Assembly (NCBI GenBank): GCA_025920305.1
Contig: JAPDMB010000027.1
Coordinates: forward strand, 1 to 5,951
Origin: Candidatus Parvarchaeota archaeon
GTDB lineage: Archaea > Nanobdellota > Nanobdellia > Parvarchaeales > Parvarchaeaceae
Reading direction: 5' to 3'
Length of the DNA stretch: 5,951 nucleotides
The position numbers and the translations under genes were made by a program. The notes beneath the pieces are model-generated. The model had not been told where the DNA came from and ran no database searches. It saw nothing but the letters and a program-made list of their open reading frames with translations. Position 1 is the first letter of the stretch. The number at the start of each line of letters is the position of its first letter. Below, piece after piece: positions 5,414-5,951 of the stretch.

Positions 5414-5951
5414 TCACTGGGTCTTATGATACTCTGGGTATATACCCGGCCTCATAATTACGCTGTCTGTCTTTACCACTATACCCTTACTCATGGCTCT
5501 CAGAGCACTTGAATCTATCGCCGCCTTTCCGATCGCCACAATTTCGCCCTTAAGGGTGTATATCAGCACCCACTCATCAGATTTAAATTCATTCAGTTTG
5601 ACCACACCGGGGACTGCAACCGGAGCGCCCTTGCAGACGGTGTCGACTGCAAAATCTGATATCCAGACTTTAGGGAGAAAATCTACAGCCTTCTCTATAC
5701 TCTGGAGATATTTATTTAGCAGCCTCTCATCTCCATCATTCGTATAAAAGTAGACTGCGTCCTCCAAATCTTGCAGTGTGGCTAATCCATCGTCCTCTGT
5801 CAAATCCGCCACCTTTGTTCTTCTGAGCTCTACCATATGAGCGCCGAGGCCTGATTTTTCACCGATATCATTTATCAACTTTCTTATATAAGTACCGGAT
5901 TCTACTCCCACTTTGAAAAGAACATCCCTTCCATCGATCTCCAGTATATCA
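5414..5951 (-). CDS. cbf5: Archaeal Cbf5 / TruB-family tRNA and rRNA pseudouridine synthase, C-terminal part (runs off the right edge)
   Basis: Cbf5 is the catalytic subunit of the archaeal H/ACA RNP, working with Nop10, Gar1 and L7Ae to isomerise guide-selected uridines in rRNA, and it also modifies U55 of tRNA. The visible 178 residues begin inside the catalytic domain (EIDGRDVLFKVGVESGTYIRKL), with the conserved YIR segment at visible residues 21-23 and GAHMVELRRT at 36-45. A PUA RNA-binding domain follows from about 93 (PKVWISDFAVDTVCKGAPVAVPGV, then TLKGEIVAIGKA) to the end. The catalytic Asp lies upstream, outside the window. The full family length is about 330 residues. The GTG at 5911 is an internal Val, because the frame stays open with conserved Cbf5 sequence to the edge. 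tRNA-Pro follows nine bases after the stop. The LRRTKVADLTEDD stretch replaces the more usual RRTRSG and is diverged. Confidence 0.94.
   Translation of the reverse strand, partial: DILEIDGRDVLFKVGVESGTYIRKLINDIGEKSGLGAHMVELRRTKVADLTEDDGLATLQDLEDAVYFYTNDGDERLLNKYLQSIEKAVDFLPKVWISDFAVDTVCKGAPVAVPGVVKLNEFKSDEWVLIYTLKGEIVAIGKAAIDSSALRAMSKGIVVKTDSVIMRPGIYPEYHKTQ

Noticed and set aside
5493..5747. An 84-codon plus-strand frame opposite cbf5
   Set aside because: It is antisense to the conserved PUA domain and shows no family features or initiation signals.
5414..5911. cbf5 starting at the GTG at 5911
   Set aside because: Upstream codons to the edge continue conserved Cbf5 sequence (EIDGRDVLFKV), so the gene is partial and this GTG is an internal Val.
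1..5951. CRISPR array, insertion sequence, toxin-antitoxin or phage signature
   Set aside because: No direct repeat array, transposase, terminal repeats or phage-like genes were seen. Apart from the broken gene, the content is conserved translation machinery.

Overview
The window looks like a chromosomal piece of an archaeon. The partial gene at the right edge is a clear archaeal Cbf5-type pseudouridine synthase with its PUA domain. GGTGA Shine-Dalgarno motifs precede three of the main genes, TATA-like promoter boxes lie in the one divergent intergenic region, and the tRNA gene has no encoded CCA. The DNA is moderately AT-rich, and genes are packed by ATGA overlaps or with almost no spacing. 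I cannot name the species. A compact or DPANN-like archaeon is possible, but this is only a guess.

Layout, left to right. (1) Positions 1-56, minus strand: the first 18 codons of a gene leaving the window, resembling the beta-grasp start of glutamine synthetase. (2) Positions 57-158: a divergent promoter region with TATA-like boxes for both directions. (3) Positions 159-4855, plus strand: a tight operon gatC-gatA-gatB-aspS. GatCAB is the tRNA-dependent amidotransferase. AspRS here is the roughly 590-residue bacterial type with the GAD insertion domain, not the roughly 430-residue archaeal type. (4) Positions 4864-5297, plus strand: a broken reading frame directly behind aspS, encoding a small HExxH zinc-metallopeptidase-like protein. 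The motif lies upstream of any usable start in its own frame, so one frameshift is needed to join it to the ATG-started N-terminal part. (5) Positions 5331-5404, minus strand: tRNA-Pro(CGG). (6) Positions 5414-5951, minus strand: the C-terminal 178 residues of Cbf5, transcribed toward the tRNA.

How the genes fit together: AspRS charging tRNA-Asn with Asp, followed by amidation by GatCAB, is the indirect route to Asn-tRNA(Asn). Having both in one operon suggests a dedicated Asn-tRNA(Asn) unit, with a glutamine synthetase-like gene divergently beside it that could supply the amide donor. The right part is a second, convergent unit devoted to tRNA and rRNA: a tRNA gene plus the modification enzyme Cbf5.

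The most interesting points are the bacterial-type AspRS in an archaeal GatCAB operon, with a mixed tRNA-specificity signature and altered active-site loops, and the frame-broken HExxH gene.
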